A DNA stretch of 64,000 bases from Aristolochia californica (lineage: Eukaryota; Streptophyta; Magnoliopsida; Piperales; Aristolochiaceae). The stretch is from assembly GCA_029961685.1 (NCBI GenBank), contig JARWKL010000001.1, positions 24,192,295 through 24,256,294 on the forward strand, read 5' to 3'. The notes beneath the pieces are model-generated. The model was given only the letters and a program-made list of their open reading frames with translations. It made no database searches and was not told the origin of the DNA. Numbering within the stretch: position 1 is the stretch's first letter; every line of letters starts with the position of its first letter. This document shows positions 12,921 to 24,666 of this stretch, piece after piece. Position numbers and translations under genes: made by a program.

Positions 12921-12950
12921 AGACATCGTAAGCTACTACGGTTGAACTAG
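12920..12950 (+). other. Truncated-unit junction at AAGCT microhomology
   Basis: The sequence runs GTAAGCTACTACGGTTGAAC. The left part matches the region reading GTAAGCTCTTCTTAG; the right part matches CCAAGCTGTTAGGGTTGAAC, normally about 367 bp further on. AAGCT (12,930-12,934) is common to both. About 367 bp are missing, including the dyad cluster, the anchor and most of the minus-strand frame, which explains the 979-bp anchor spacing. The HOR-1 copy 2 begins right here. Confidence 0.8.
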
Positions 12951-14232
12951 TGGAATTTCCCAAACTTGGACAACAAAACTTTTGTGTTCATTAGAATTGT
13001 GTGAATAAATTTTCTTTACTTAAATTGGTTATTGTTTTAAAATTTTTTCCGTATTTGAACTCCAAAATTTTCATTTTGATGTGATCTATTTGCCTTTTTG
13101 GTTTACGGGATGAAGGGAGAGCCAAAAGTCAAAGTTTTGATTTATGAAAAAAGTGTACATCTAAAATGAAAATGCACAGTGCAAAAATGTAGAGCAATAT
13201 AATTCCAAAGAGTTTCTGTAATTTTTTGGGATTCTAAGGTCTTTATAATTTTTTTATATCAGGTTTTGCAATTGTCGGGAAAAAGGGGGAAGCAGGGATT
13301 TTTAACTAAGTGTTGACACCCAATCCATAAGTCATTTCTTTGGGTAATATAGCCCGTTACTCATGATAAATCACTTTACAATCATCTATGATCGTTGGGT
13401 CAGCTTTTTGTAGATGTGCAAAATAATGGCTTGTTGGACTCAGGTAAATATTCCACCGCATGTTCACTTGAGAACTTAATGAGCGTTTGTTATTCTCTTC
13501 AAAAGCTTTGGATCCATAGGTGATTTAGATCTTTAACATGTTTAAAACATGCATATCCATTTTTAAAACATGTGCGGAAGAAATCTCTTTCGTATAAAAT
13601 TCCAAGTTGTTAGGGTTGAACTAGAGGAATTTCCCAAACTTGGACAACAAAACCTTTGTGTTCATTTGTGGTGTGTGAATAAATTTTCTTTACTTACATT
13701 TGTTATTGTTTTAAATTTTTTAACTCCAAAATTTTCAATTTGTTGTGATCTGTTTGCCTTTTATGTTTATGGGATGAAGGGAGAGCGAAAACTCAAAGTT
13801 TTGTTTTAAGAAAAAAGTGTACATCTAGAATGGAAATGCTCAATGCACAAATGTAGAGAGAGATAATTCCAAAGAGCTTATGTAATTTTTAGGGATTGTA
13901 AGCTCTTCTTAGTTTTTACAAATCAGGTTTGGCAATCGTCGGGAAAAGGGGGAGGAAGGGATTTTTAACTGAGTCTTGACTCCCAATCCATAAGTCATTT
14001 CTTAGGGTAATATAGCCCATTACGCATGATAAATAACTTTACAAGCATCGATGATCGTTGGGTCAACTTTTTGTACACGGGCAAAATAATGGCTTCTTTG
14101 ACTCGGGTAAATATCCCACTGCAAGTTCATTTGAGAATTTAATGAGCGTTTGTTATTCTCTTCAAATGCTTTGGATCCATAGGTGATTTGCATCTTTAAC
14201 ATGTTTAAAACATGCATATCCATTTTTAAAGC

Positions 14233-14472
14233 ATGTGTGGAGGAAATCTCTTTCTTATAAATTTCCAATCTGTTAGGGTTGAACTAGTGGAATTTCCAAA
14301 ACTTGGACAACAAAACTTTTGTGATCATTTGTGGTGTGTGAATAAATTTTCTTTACTTACATTTGTTATTGTTTTAAATTTTTTAACTCCAAAATTTTCA
14401 TTTTTTTGTGATCTCTTTGCTTTTTATGTTTACGGGATGAAGGGAGAGCGAAAACTCAAAGTTTTGTTTTAA
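14233..14472 (+). other. Recurrent plus-strand open frame, probably non-coding
   Basis: A representative 79-codon frame starts at an ATG inside the dyad cluster (MCGGNLF...) and ends ...KLKVLF before TAA. Similar frames occur in many units. L units end it early with TGA near the 9-bp segment (about 60 codons when counted from an upstream ATG), and X/Y changes alter its end. It overlaps the minus-strand frame. I see no ribosomal context, splice signal, known motif or sign of codon-level constraint; the residues mostly reflect AT-rich DNA. I interpret it as a chance frame copied with the satellite. Confidence 0.7.
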
Positions 14473-14683
14473 GAAAAAAGAGTACATCTTGAATGGAAAT
14501 GCTCAATGCACAAATGTAGAGAAAGATAATTCCAAAGAGTTTCTGTAATTTTTCGGGATTTTTAGGTCTTTATAGTTTTTATATATCAAGTTTTGCAATC
14601 GTCGGGAAGAAGGGAGAAGCATGGATTTTTAACTAAGTGTTGACTCCCAATCCATAAGTCATTTCTTTGGGTAATATAGCCCG

Positions 14684-14932
14684 TTATGCATGATAAATCA
14701 CTTTAAAATCATCTATGGTCGTTGGGTCAGCTTTTTGTACATGGGCAAAATAATGGCTTGTTTGAGTCGGGTAAATATCCCAACGCACGTTCACTTGAGA
14801 ATTTAATGAGCGTTTGTTATTCTCTTCAAAAGCTTTGGATCCATAGGTGATTTGCATGTTTAACATGTTTAAAACATGCACATCCACTTTTAAAGCATGC
14901 GTGGAGGAAATCTCTTTCTTATAAAATTCCAA
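14684..14932 (-). other. Recurrent minus-strand open frame, probably non-coding
   Basis: A representative 82-codon frame reads MEFYKKEISSTHAL... and ends ...KVIYHA before TAA at the anchor. By my count 66 of 96 units keep at least 60 codons from an ATG; the others are broken by frameshifts, deletions or stops. Differences between copies include many that change residues (for example QVNVRWD/QMNVRWD/QENVRWD), with no visible excess of silent changes. No known domain is recognised. At the divergence seen, survival in about two thirds of copies is roughly what neutral decay of an ancestral open frame would give. A very old coding origin cannot be excluded. Confidence 0.7.
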
Positions 14933-17360
14933 GCTGTTAGGGTTGAACTAGAGGAATTTACCAAACTTGGACAACAAAACTTTTTTTTTCATTTGTGGTG
15001 TGTGAATAAATTTTATTTACTTACGTTGGTTATTGTTTTAAATTTTTTCCGTATTTGAACTCCTAAATTTTCATTTTGATGTGATCTATTTGCCTTTTTG
15101 TTTTACTGGATAAAGGGAGAGCGAAAACTCAAAGTTTTGATTTATGAAAAAAGTGTACATCTAAAATGAAAATGCACTGTGCACAAATTTAGAGCGAGAT
15201 AATTCCAAAGAGTTTCTATAAGTTTTAGGGATTCTAAGGTCTTTTTAGTTTTTATATATCAGGTTTTGCAATCGTCGGGAAAAAGGGGGCAGCATGGATT
15301 TTTAACTGAGTGTTGACTCCCAATCCATAAGTCATTTCTTAGGGTAATATAGCCCGTTACGCATGATAAATCACTTTACAATCATCTATGATCATTGGGT
15401 CAGCTTTTGGTAGATGGGCATAATGGCTTGTTGGACTCGGGTAAATATTCATCCGCACTTTCACTTGAGAACTTAATGAGCGTTTGTTATTCTCAGCGAA
15501 AGCTTTGGATCCATAGGTGATTTGCATCTTTACCATGTTTAAAACATGCATATCCATTTTTAAAGCATGTGTGGAGGAAATCTCTTTATTATAAGATTCC
15601 AATCTGTTTGGGTTGAACTAGTGGAATTTCGCAAACTTGGACAACAAAACTTTTGTGATCATTTGTGGTGTGTGAATAAATTTTCTTTACTTACATTTGT
15701 GACTGTTTTAAATTTTTTAACTCCAAAATTTTCATTTTGTTGTGATTTATTTGCTTTTTTGGTTTACGGGATGAAGGGAGAGCGAAAACTCAAAGTTTTG
15801 TTTTAGGAAAAAGGAGTACATTTAGAATGGAAATGAACAATGCACAAATCTAGAGAGAGATAATTCCAAAGAGTTTCTGTAATTTTTAGGGATTGTAAGC
15901 TCTTCTTAGTTTTCATATATCGGGTTTTGCAATCGTCGGGAAAAAGGGGGAGGCAGGGATTTTTAACTGAGTCTTGACTCCTTATCCATAAGTCATTTCC
16001 TAGGGTAATATAGCCCGTTACGCATGATAAATCACTTTACAATCATCTATGATTGTTGGGTCAGCTTTTTGTAGATGGCCAAAATAATGGCTTGTTTGAG
16101 TGGGGTAAATATCTCACCGCACGTTCACTTGAGAATTAAATGAGCGATTGTCATTCTCCTCAAAAGCTTTGGATCTATAGGTGATTTGCATCTTTAACAT
16201 GTTTCAATCATGCAAATCCATTTTTAAAGCATGTCTGGTGTAAATCTCTATCCTATAAAATTCCAAGCTGTTAGGGTTGAACTAGTGGAATTTCCCAAAC
16301 TTGGACAACAAAACTTTTGTGTTCATTTGTGGTGTGTGAATAAATTTTCATTCTTGCGTTTTTTATTCTTTTAAATTTTTTCCATATATGAACTCCAAAA
16401 TTTTCATTTTGTTCAGATCTATTTGCCTTTTTTGTTTATGGGATGAAGGGAGAGCGAAAACTCAAAGTTTTGATTTATGAAAAAAGTGTACATCTAAAAT
16501 GAAAATGCACAGTGCACAAATGTAGAGCAGATAATTCCGGAGAGTTTGCGTAATTTTTTGGGATTGTAAGCTCTTCTTAGTTTTTATATATCAGGTTTTG
16601 CAATCGTTGGGAAAAAGGGAGAGGCAGGGATTTTTAACTGAGTCTTGACACCCAATCCATAAGTCATTTCTTTGGGTAAGATAGCTTGTTACGCTTAATA
16701 AATCACTTTAGAATCGTCCATGATCGTTGGGTCAGCTTTTTGTAGATGGGCCAAATAATGGCTTGTTTGACTCGGGTAAAAATCCCACCGTACGTTCACT
16801 CTTGAATTTAATGAGCGTTTGTTATTCTCTTCAAAAGCTTTGGATCCATAGGTGATTTGCATATTTAACATGTTTAAAACAAGCAGATCCATTTTTAAAG
16901 CATGTGTGGAGGAAATCTCTTTCCTATAAAATTCCAAGCTGTTAGGGTTGAACTAGTGGAATTTCCCAAACTTGGACAACAAAACTTTTGTGTTCATTTG
17001 TGGTGTGTGAATAAATTTTCTTTCTTACATTTGTTATTGTTTTAAATTTTTTCCATATATGAACTCCAAAATTTTCATTTTGTTCTGATCTATTTGCCTT
17101 TTTTGTTTACGGGATGAAGGGAGAGCGAAAACTCAAAGTTTTGATTTATGAAAAAAGTGTACATCTAAAATGAAAATGCACAGTGCACAAATGTAAAGCG
17201 AGATAATTCCAAAGAGTTTCTGTATTTTTTAGGGATTCTAAGGTTTTTTTAGTTTTTATATATCAGGTTTTGCAATCGTCGGGAAAGAGGGGGAAGCAGG
17301 GATTTTTAACTGAGTGTTGACTCCCAATCCCTAAGTCATTTCTTAGGGTAATATAGCCCG

Positions 17361-20300
17361 TTACGCATGATAAATTACTTTACAATCATCCATGATCGTT
17401 GGGTCAGCTTTTTGTAGACGGGCAAAATAATGGCTTGTTTGACTCGGGTAAATATCCCACCGCACGTTCATTTGATAATTTAATGAGCATTTGTTATTCT
17501 ATTCAAAAGCTTTGGATCCATAGGTGATTTGCATCTTTAACATGTTTAAAACATGCATATCCCTATTTTAAACATGTGTGGAGGAAATCTTTTTCCTATA
17601 ACATTCCAAGCTGTTTGGGTTGAACTAGTGGAAGTTCCCAAACTTGGACAACACAACTTTTGTGTTCATTTGTGGTGTGTGAATAAATTTTCTTTACTTA
17701 CATTATTTATTGTTTTAAATTTTTTCCATACATGAACTCCAAAATTTTCATTTTGTTGTGATCTATTTGCCTTTTTGGTTTACGGAATGAAGGGAGAGCG
17801 AAAACTCAAAGTTTTGATTTATGAAAAAAGTGTACATCTAAAATGAAAATGCACAGTGCACAAATGTAGACCGAGGTTATTCCAAAGATTTTCTGTAATT
17901 TTAAGGGATTGTAAGCTCTTCTTAGTTTTTATATGTCAGGTTTTGCAATCGTCGGGAAAAAGGGGGAGGCAGGGATTTTTAACTGACTCCCAATCCATAA
18001 GTCATTTCTTAGGGTAATATAGCCCGTTACGCATGATAAATCACTTTACAATCATCCATGATCGTTGGGTTAGCTTTTTGTAGATGGGCAAAATAATGGC
18101 TTGTTTGACTCAGGTAAATATCCCAACGAACGTTCACTTGAGAATTTAATGAGCGTTTGTAATTCACTTCTAAAGCTTTGGATCCATAGGTGATTTGCAT
18201 CTTTAACATGTTTCAAACATGCAAATCCATTTTTTAAAGCATGTATGGAGGAAATCTCTTTCCCATAAAATTCCAAGCTGTTAGAGTCGAACTTATGGAA
18301 TTTCCCAAACTTGGACAACAAAACTTTTGTGTTCATTTGTGGTGTGGGAATAAATTTTCTTTAATTAAATTTGTTATTTTTTTAAATTTTTTTCGTACTT
18401 GAACTCCAAAATTTTCATTTTGTTGTGATCTATTTGCCTTTTTTGTTTACGGGATGAAGGGAGAGCGAAAGCTCAAAGGTTTGTTTTAAGAAAAAAGAGT
18501 ACATCTAGAATGGAAATGCACAATGCAAAAATATAGAGAGTGGCAATTCCAAAGAGTTTATGTAAGTTTTAGGGATTGTAAGGGCTTCTTAGTTTTTATA
18601 TATCAGGTTTTGCAATCGTCGGGAAAAAGGGGGAGGCAAGGATTTTTAACTGAGCCTTGACTCCCAATCCATAAGTCATTTCTTAGGGTAATATAGCCCG
18701 TTACGTATGATAAATCACTTTACAATCATATATGATCATTGGGTCAGCTTTTTGTCGATGGGCAAAATAATGCCTTGTTTGACTCGAGTAAATATCCCAC
18801 CGCACGTTCACTTTAGAATTTAATGAGCGTTTGTTATTCTCTTCAAAAGATTTGGATACATAGGTGATTTGCATCTTTAACTTGTTTAAAACATGCAGAT
18901 CCATTTTTAAAGCATGTGTGGAGGAAATCTTTTTCCTATAAAATTCCAAGCTGTTAGGGTTGAACTAGTGGAATTTCCCAAACTTGGACAACAAAACTTT
19001 TGTGTTCATTTGTGGTGTGTGAATAAATTTTCTTTCTTACATTTTTTATTGTTTTAAATTTTTTCCATATATGAACTCCAAAATTTTCATTTTGTTCTGA
19101 TCTATTTGCCTTTTTTGTTTACGGGATGAAGGGAGAGCGAAAACTCAAAGTTTTGATTTATGAAAAAAGTGTACATCTAAAATGAAAATGCACAGTGCAC
19201 AAATGGAGAGCGAGATAATTCCAGAGAGTTTTCGTAATTTTAAGGGATTGTAAGCTCTTCTTAGATTTTATATATCAGGTTTTGCAACGTCGGGAAAAAG
19301 GGGGAGGCAGGGATTTTTAACTGACTCCCAATCCATAAGTCATTTCTTAGGGTAATATAGCCCGTTACGCATGATAAATCACTTTACAATCATCCATGAT
19401 CGTTGGGTCAACTTTTTGTAGATGGGCAAAATAATGGCTTGTTTGACTCAGGTAAATATCCCACCACACGTTCTCTTGACAATTTAATGAGCGTTTGTTA
19501 TTTTCTTCAAAAGCTTTGGATCCATAGGTGATTAGCATCTTTAACATGTTTCAAACATGCAAATCCATTTTTTAAGCATGTGGGAGGAAATCTCTTTCCT
19601 ATAAAATTCCAATCTGTTAGGGTTGAACTAGTGGAATTTCCCAAATTTGGACAACAAAACTTTTGTGTTCATATGTGGTGTGTGAATAAATTTTCTTTAA
19701 TTACATTTGTTATTATTTTAAATTTTTTCCGTACTTGAACTCCAAAATTTTCATTTTGTTGTGATCTATTTGCCTTTTTGGTTTACGGGATGAAGGGAGC
19801 ATGAAAACTCAAAGTTTTGTTTTACGAAAAAAGAGTACATCTAGAATGGAAATGCACAATGCACAAATGTAGAGAGAGATAATTCCAAAGAGTTTCTGTA
19901 ATTTTTAGGGATTGTAAGGTCTTCTTAGTTTTTATATATCAGGTTTTGCAATCGTCGGGAAAAAGGGGTAGGCAGGGATTTTTAACTGAGTCTTGACTCC
20001 CAATCCATAAGTCATTTCTTAGGGAAATATAGCCCGTTACGCATGATAAATCACTTTACAAGCATCCATGATCGTTGGGTCAGCTTTTTTTAGATGGGCA
20101 AAATAATGGCTTGTTTGACTCGGGTAAATATCCCACCGCACGTTCACTTGAGAATTTAATGAGCGTTTGTAATTATCTTCATCTTTGGATCCATAGGTGA
20201 TTAGCATCTTTAACATGTTTCAAACATGCAAATCCATTTTTTAAGCATGTGGGAGGAAATCTCTTTCCTATAAAATTCCAATCTGTTAGGGTTGAACTAG

Positions 20301-20600
20301 TGGAATTTCCCAAACTTGGACAACAAAACTTTTGTGTTCATTTGTGGTGTGTGAATAAATTTTCTTTAATTACAATTGTTATTGTTTAAAATTTTTTCCG
20401 TACTTGAAGTCCAAAGTTTTCATTTTGTTGTGATCTATTTGCCTTTTTGGTTTACGGAATGAAGGGAGAGCGAAAACTCAAAGTTTTGATTTATGAAAAA
20501 AGTGTACATCTAAAATGAAAATGCACAGTGCACAAATGTAGACCGAGGTTATTCCAAAGATTTTCTGTAATTTTAAGGGATTGTAAGCTCTTCTTAGTTT
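17361..20600 (+). repeat. Copy of the 7.0-9.3 kb segment with extra units
   Basis: Markers match 7,028-9,340: ATGCATATCCC with TTAAACATGTGTGG (7,200 and 17,553), GTAGACCGAGG (7,510 and 17,866), TTTGTCGATGGGC (7,730 and 18,750), then GGGAGCATGAAAACTC (8,780 and 19,797). The offset is 10,355 before and about 11,015 after, so one additional unit lies between 18,027 and 18,701. The GTAGACCGAGG variant appears a third time near 20,537. Confidence 0.75.
17980..17992 (+). other. 7-bp deletion removing the GAGTC dyad, shared by two units
   Basis: AACTGACTCCC replaces AACTGAGTCTTGACTCCC, losing GAGTCTT between two GA dinucleotides. The identical change is present at 19,319-19,328, two units later. 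Two independent identical events are less likely than copying of one deleted unit. Confidence 0.8.
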
Positions 20601-21518
20601 TTATATGTCAGGTTTTGCAATCGTCGGGAAAAAGGGGGAGGCAGGGATTTTTAACTGAGTCTTGACTCCTTATCCATAAGTCATTTCTTAGGGTAATATA
20701 GCCCATTACGCATGATATATAACTTTACAATCATCTATGATTGTTGGGTCAGCTTTTTGTAGATGGGCAAAATAATGGCTTGTTTGACTCGGGTAAATAT
20801 CCCACCGCACGTTCACTTGAGAATTAAATGAGCGTTTGTTATTCTCTTCAAAAGCTTTGGATCAATAGGTGATTTGCATGTTTAACATGTTTCAAACATG
20901 CAAATCCATTTTTAAAGCATGTCTGGTGGAAATCTCTTTCCTATAAAATTCCAAGCTGTTAGGGTTGAACTAGTGGAATTTCCCAAACTTGGACAACAAA
21001 ACTTTTGTGTTCATTTGTGGTGTGTGAATAAATTTTCTTTCTTACATTTGTCATTGTTTTAAATTTTTTCCATATATGAACTCCAAAATTTTCATTTTGT
21101 TCAGATCTATTTGCCTTTTTTGTTTACGGGATGAAGGGAGAGCGAAAACTCAAAGCTTTGATTTATGAAAAAAGTGTACATCTAAAATGAAAATGCACAG
21201 TGCACAAATGTAGAGTGAGATAATTCCAGAGAGTTTCCATAATTTTTAGGGATTGTAAGCTCTTCTTAGTTTTTATATTTCAGGTTTCGCAATCGTTGGG
21301 AAAAAGGGAGAGGTAGGGATTTTTAACTGAGTCTTGACACCCAATCCATAAGTCATTTCTTTGGGTAAGTTAGCTTGTTACACTTAATAAATCACTTTAG
21401 TATCGTCCATGATCGTTGGGTCCGCTTTTTGTAGATGGGCTAAATAATGGCTTGTTTGACTCGGGTAAAAATCCCACCGTACGTTCACTTTTGAATTTAA
21501 TGAGCGTTTGTTATTCTC

Positions 21519-21905
21519 TTCAAAAGCTTTTGATCCATAGGTGATTTGCATATTTAATATGTTTAAAACATGCATATCCATTTTTTAAGCATGTGTGGAG
21601 GAAATCTCTTTGTTATAAAATTCCAAGCTGTTAGGGTTGAACAAGATGAATTTCCCAAACTTGGACAACAAAACTTTTGTGTTCATTTGTGGAGTGTGAA
21701 TAAATATTCTTTACTTACATTTGTAATTGTTTTAAATTTTTTCCGTGCTTGAACTCCAAAATTTTCATTTTGTTGTGATCTAATTGCCTTTTTGGTTTAC
21801 GAGATGAAGGTAGAGCGAAAGCTGAAAGTTTTGATTTATGAAAAAAGTGTACATCTAAAATGAAAATGCACACTGCACAAATGTAAAGCGAGATAATTCC
21901 AAAGA
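21519..21905 (+). repeat. Segment shared with 40,778-41,104
   Basis: Rare markers occur in the same order in both places: CTTTTGATCCATAGG, TTGCATATTTAA, GGAGTGTGAATAAATATTC, TTTGTAATTG, GATCTAATTGCC and GCACACTGCAC. The offset is about 19,260 bp on the left and 19,197 bp on the right, because the distal copy has lost 63 bp. Similarity fades outside these limits. Confidence 0.75.
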
Positions 21906-24658
21906 GTTTCTGTAATTTTTAGTGATTCTATGGTTTTTTTAGTTTTTATATATAAAGTTTTGCAATCGTCGGGAAAGAGGGGGAAGCAGGGATTTTTAAC
22001 TGAGTGTTGACTCCCAATCCCTAAGTAATTTCTTAGAGTAATATAGCCCGTTACGCATGATAAATCACTTTACAATCATCCGTCATAGTTGGGTCAGCTT
22101 TTTGTAGACGGGCAATATAATGGCTTGTTTGACTCGGGTAAATATCCCACCGCATGTTCATTTGATAATTTAATGAGCGTTTGTTATTCTCTTCAAAAGC
22201 TTTTGATCCATAGGTGATTTGCATCTTTAAGATGTTTAAAACATGCATATCCATTTTTAAAGCATGTGTGGAGGAAATCTCTTTCCTATAAAATTCCAAG
22301 CTATTAGGGTTGAACTAGTGGAATTTCCCAAATTTGGACAACAAAACTTTTGTGTTCATTTGTGGTGTGTGAATAAATTTTCTTCAATTACATTTGTTAT
22401 TATTTTAAATTTTTTCCGTACTTGAACTTCAAAATTTTCATTTTGTTGTGATCTATTTGCCTTTTTGGTTTACGGGATGAAGGGAGAATGAAAACTCAAA
22501 GTTTAGTTTTACGAAAAAAGAGTACATCTAGAATGGAAATGCACAATGCACAAATGTAGAGAGAGATAATTCCAAAGAGTTTCTGTAATTTTTAGGGATT
22601 GTAAGGTCTTCTTAGTTTTTATATATCAGGTTTTGCAATCGTCGCGAAAAAAGGGTAGGCAGGGATTTTTAACTGAGTCTTGACTCCCAATCCATAAGTC
22701 ATTTCTTAGGGAAATATAGCCCGTTACGCATTATAAATCACTTTACAAGCATCCATGATCGTTGGGTCAGCTTTTTGTAGATGGGCAAAATAATGGCTTG
22801 TTTGACTCGGGTAAATATCCCACCGCACGTTCACTTGAGAATTTAATGAGCGTTTGTAATTCTCTTCAAAAGCTTTGGATCCATATGTGATTAGCATCTT
22901 TAACATGTTTCAAACATGCAAATCCATTTTTTAAGCATGTGGGAGGAATTCTCTTTCCTATAAAATTCCAATCTGTTAGGGTTGAACTAGTGGAATTTCC
23001 CAAACTTGGACAACAAAACTTTTGTGTTCATTTGTGGTGTGTGAATAAATTTTCTTTAATTATATTTGTTATTGTTTTAATTTTTTTCCGTACTTGAACT
23101 CCAAAATTTTCATTTTGTTGTGATCTATTTGCTTTTTTGGATTACGGGATGAAGGGAGAGCGAATACTCAAAGTTTTGTTTTAAGAAAAAAGAGTACACC
23201 TAGAATGGAAATGCACAATGCAAAAATGTGGAGAGAGATAATTCCAAAGAGTTTATGTAATTTTTAGAGATATTAAGCTCTTCTTTTTTTTATATATCGG
23301 GTTTTGCAATCGTCGGGAAAAAGGGGGAGGCAGGGATTTTTAACTGAGTCTTGACTCCCAATCCATAAGTCGTTTCTTAGGAAAATATAGCCCGTTACGC
23401 ATGATCAACCACTTTACAATCATCCATGATCGTTGGGTCAGCTTTTTGTAGATGGGCAAAATAATTACTTGTTTGACTCGGGTAAATATCCCACCACACG
23501 TTCACTTGAGAATTTAATGAGCGTTTGTTATTCTTTTCAAAAGATTTGGATCCATAGGTGATTTGCATCTTTAACATGTTTCAAACATGCAAATCCATTT
23601 TTAAAGAATGTGTGGAGGAAATCTCTTTCCTACAAAATTCCAAGCTGTTAGGGTTGAACTAGTGGAATTTCCCAAACTTGGACAACAAAACTTTTGTGTT
23701 CATTTGTGGTGTGTGAATAAATTTTCTTTACTTACATTTGTTATTGTTTTAAATTTTTTCCGTACTTGAACTCCAAAATTTTCATTTTGTTGTGATCTTT
23801 TTGCCTTTTTGGTTTACGGTATGAAGGGAGAACGAAAACTCAAAGTTTTGATTTATGAAAAAGTGTACATCTAAAATGAAAATGCACAGTGCACAAATGT
23901 AGAGCTAGATAATTCCAAAGAGTTTATGTAATTTTTAGGGATTTTGAGGTCTTTTTAGATTTTATATATCAGGTTTTGCAATCGTCGGGAAGAAGGGGGA
24001 GGCATGGATTTTTAACTGAGTCTTGACTCCCAATCCCTAAGTCATTTCTTAGAGTAATATAGCCCGTTACGCATGATAAATCACATTACAATCATCTATG
24101 ATCGTATGGTCAACTTTTTGTAGATGGGCAAAATAATGGTTTTTTTTACTCGGGTAAATATCCCACCGCACGTTCACTTGAGAATTTAATGAGCGTTTGT
24201 TATTCTCTTCAAATGCATTGGATCCATTGGTGATTTGAATCTTTAACATGTTTCAAACATGCAAATCCATTTTTTAAGCATGTGTGGAGGAAATCATTTT
24301 CTTATAAAATTCCAAGCAGTTAGGGTTGAACTAGTGGAATTTCCCAAACTTGGACAACAAAACTTTTGTGTTCATTTGTGGTGTGTGAATAAATTTTCTT
24401 TACTTACATTTTTTATTGTTTTAAATTTTTTAAATCCAAAATTTTCATTTTGTTGTGATCTGTTTGTCTTTTATGTTTACGGGATGAAGGGAGAGCGAAA
24501 ACTCAAAGTTTTGTTATAAGAAAAAAGAGTACATCTAGAATGGAGATGCTCAATGCACAAATGTAGAGAGAGATAATTCCAAAGAGTTTCTGTAATTTTT
24601 AGGGATTGTAAGCTCTTCTTAGTTTTTATAAATCAGGTTTTGCAATTGTCGAGAAAAA

Positions 24659-24666
24659 GGGGGGGG
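24659..24666 (+). other. Expanded G8 run
   Basis: The usual G5 of the G-rich run is eight consecutive G here, as also at 10,961-10,968. It is consistent with slippage in a homopolymer, or with consensus or sequencing error in long-read data. Confidence 0.7.

Larger units (their letters stand above)
3664..12939 (+). repeat. Zone 2: run of L-type units
   Basis: Anchors lie at 3664, 4338, 5010, 5682, 6355, 7028, 7679, 8350, 9022, 9687, 10360, 11033, 11705 and 12378. Spacings are 671-674 bp except 651 at 7028 (a 22-bp deletion) and 665 at 9022. All units carry the extra 9 bp CCGTACTTG or a variant. Many carry the second dyad form CATGTTTCAAACATG followed by CAAATCC rather than CATATCC. From about 9.7 kb, X and Y types alternate strictly. 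The zone ends in a truncated unit at 12,930. Confidence 0.88.
12940..16017 (+). repeat. Zone 3: trimer block, HOR-1 copy 2
   Basis: Anchors lie at 13,357, 14,020, 14,684 and 15,357, with spacings 663, 664 and 673 - the same order as 1002-3003 in copy 1 and 30,743-32,744 in copy 3. Shared markers are GTTACTCATGATAAA, CTTGAATGG with GAGAAAGATAATT (14,490-14,530, also in the first unit of the window near 138-170), and the 3-bp-deleted GGGCATAATGG. Unit 14,684 resembles unit 329 at least as closely as its positional counterpart 2330. Confidence 0.88.
16018..24066 (+). repeat. Zone 4: mainly L units with a partly repeated 4.69-kb block
   Basis: Anchors lie at 16,018, 16,689, 17,361, 18,027, 18,701, 19,365, 20,037, 20,706, 21,378, 22,051, 22,724 and 23,395. 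The trio 16,018/16,689/17,361 matches 20,706/21,378/22,051 at offsets 4,688-4,690 bp. Shared variants are ACTCCTTATCCATAAG, then AGCTTGTTAC with CTTAATAAATC, then CATTTGATAATTT. Units 18,701-20,037 correspond to 7,679-9,022 at about 11,015-11,022 bp. Two units lost the GAGTC dyad through a 7-bp deletion. Confidence 0.83.

Noticed and set aside
12915..12950. Insertion site of a mobile element, suggested by the 979-bp anchor spacing
   Set aside because: Every base on both sides is satellite. The spacing equals two units minus about 367 bp, so it is a deletion junction.
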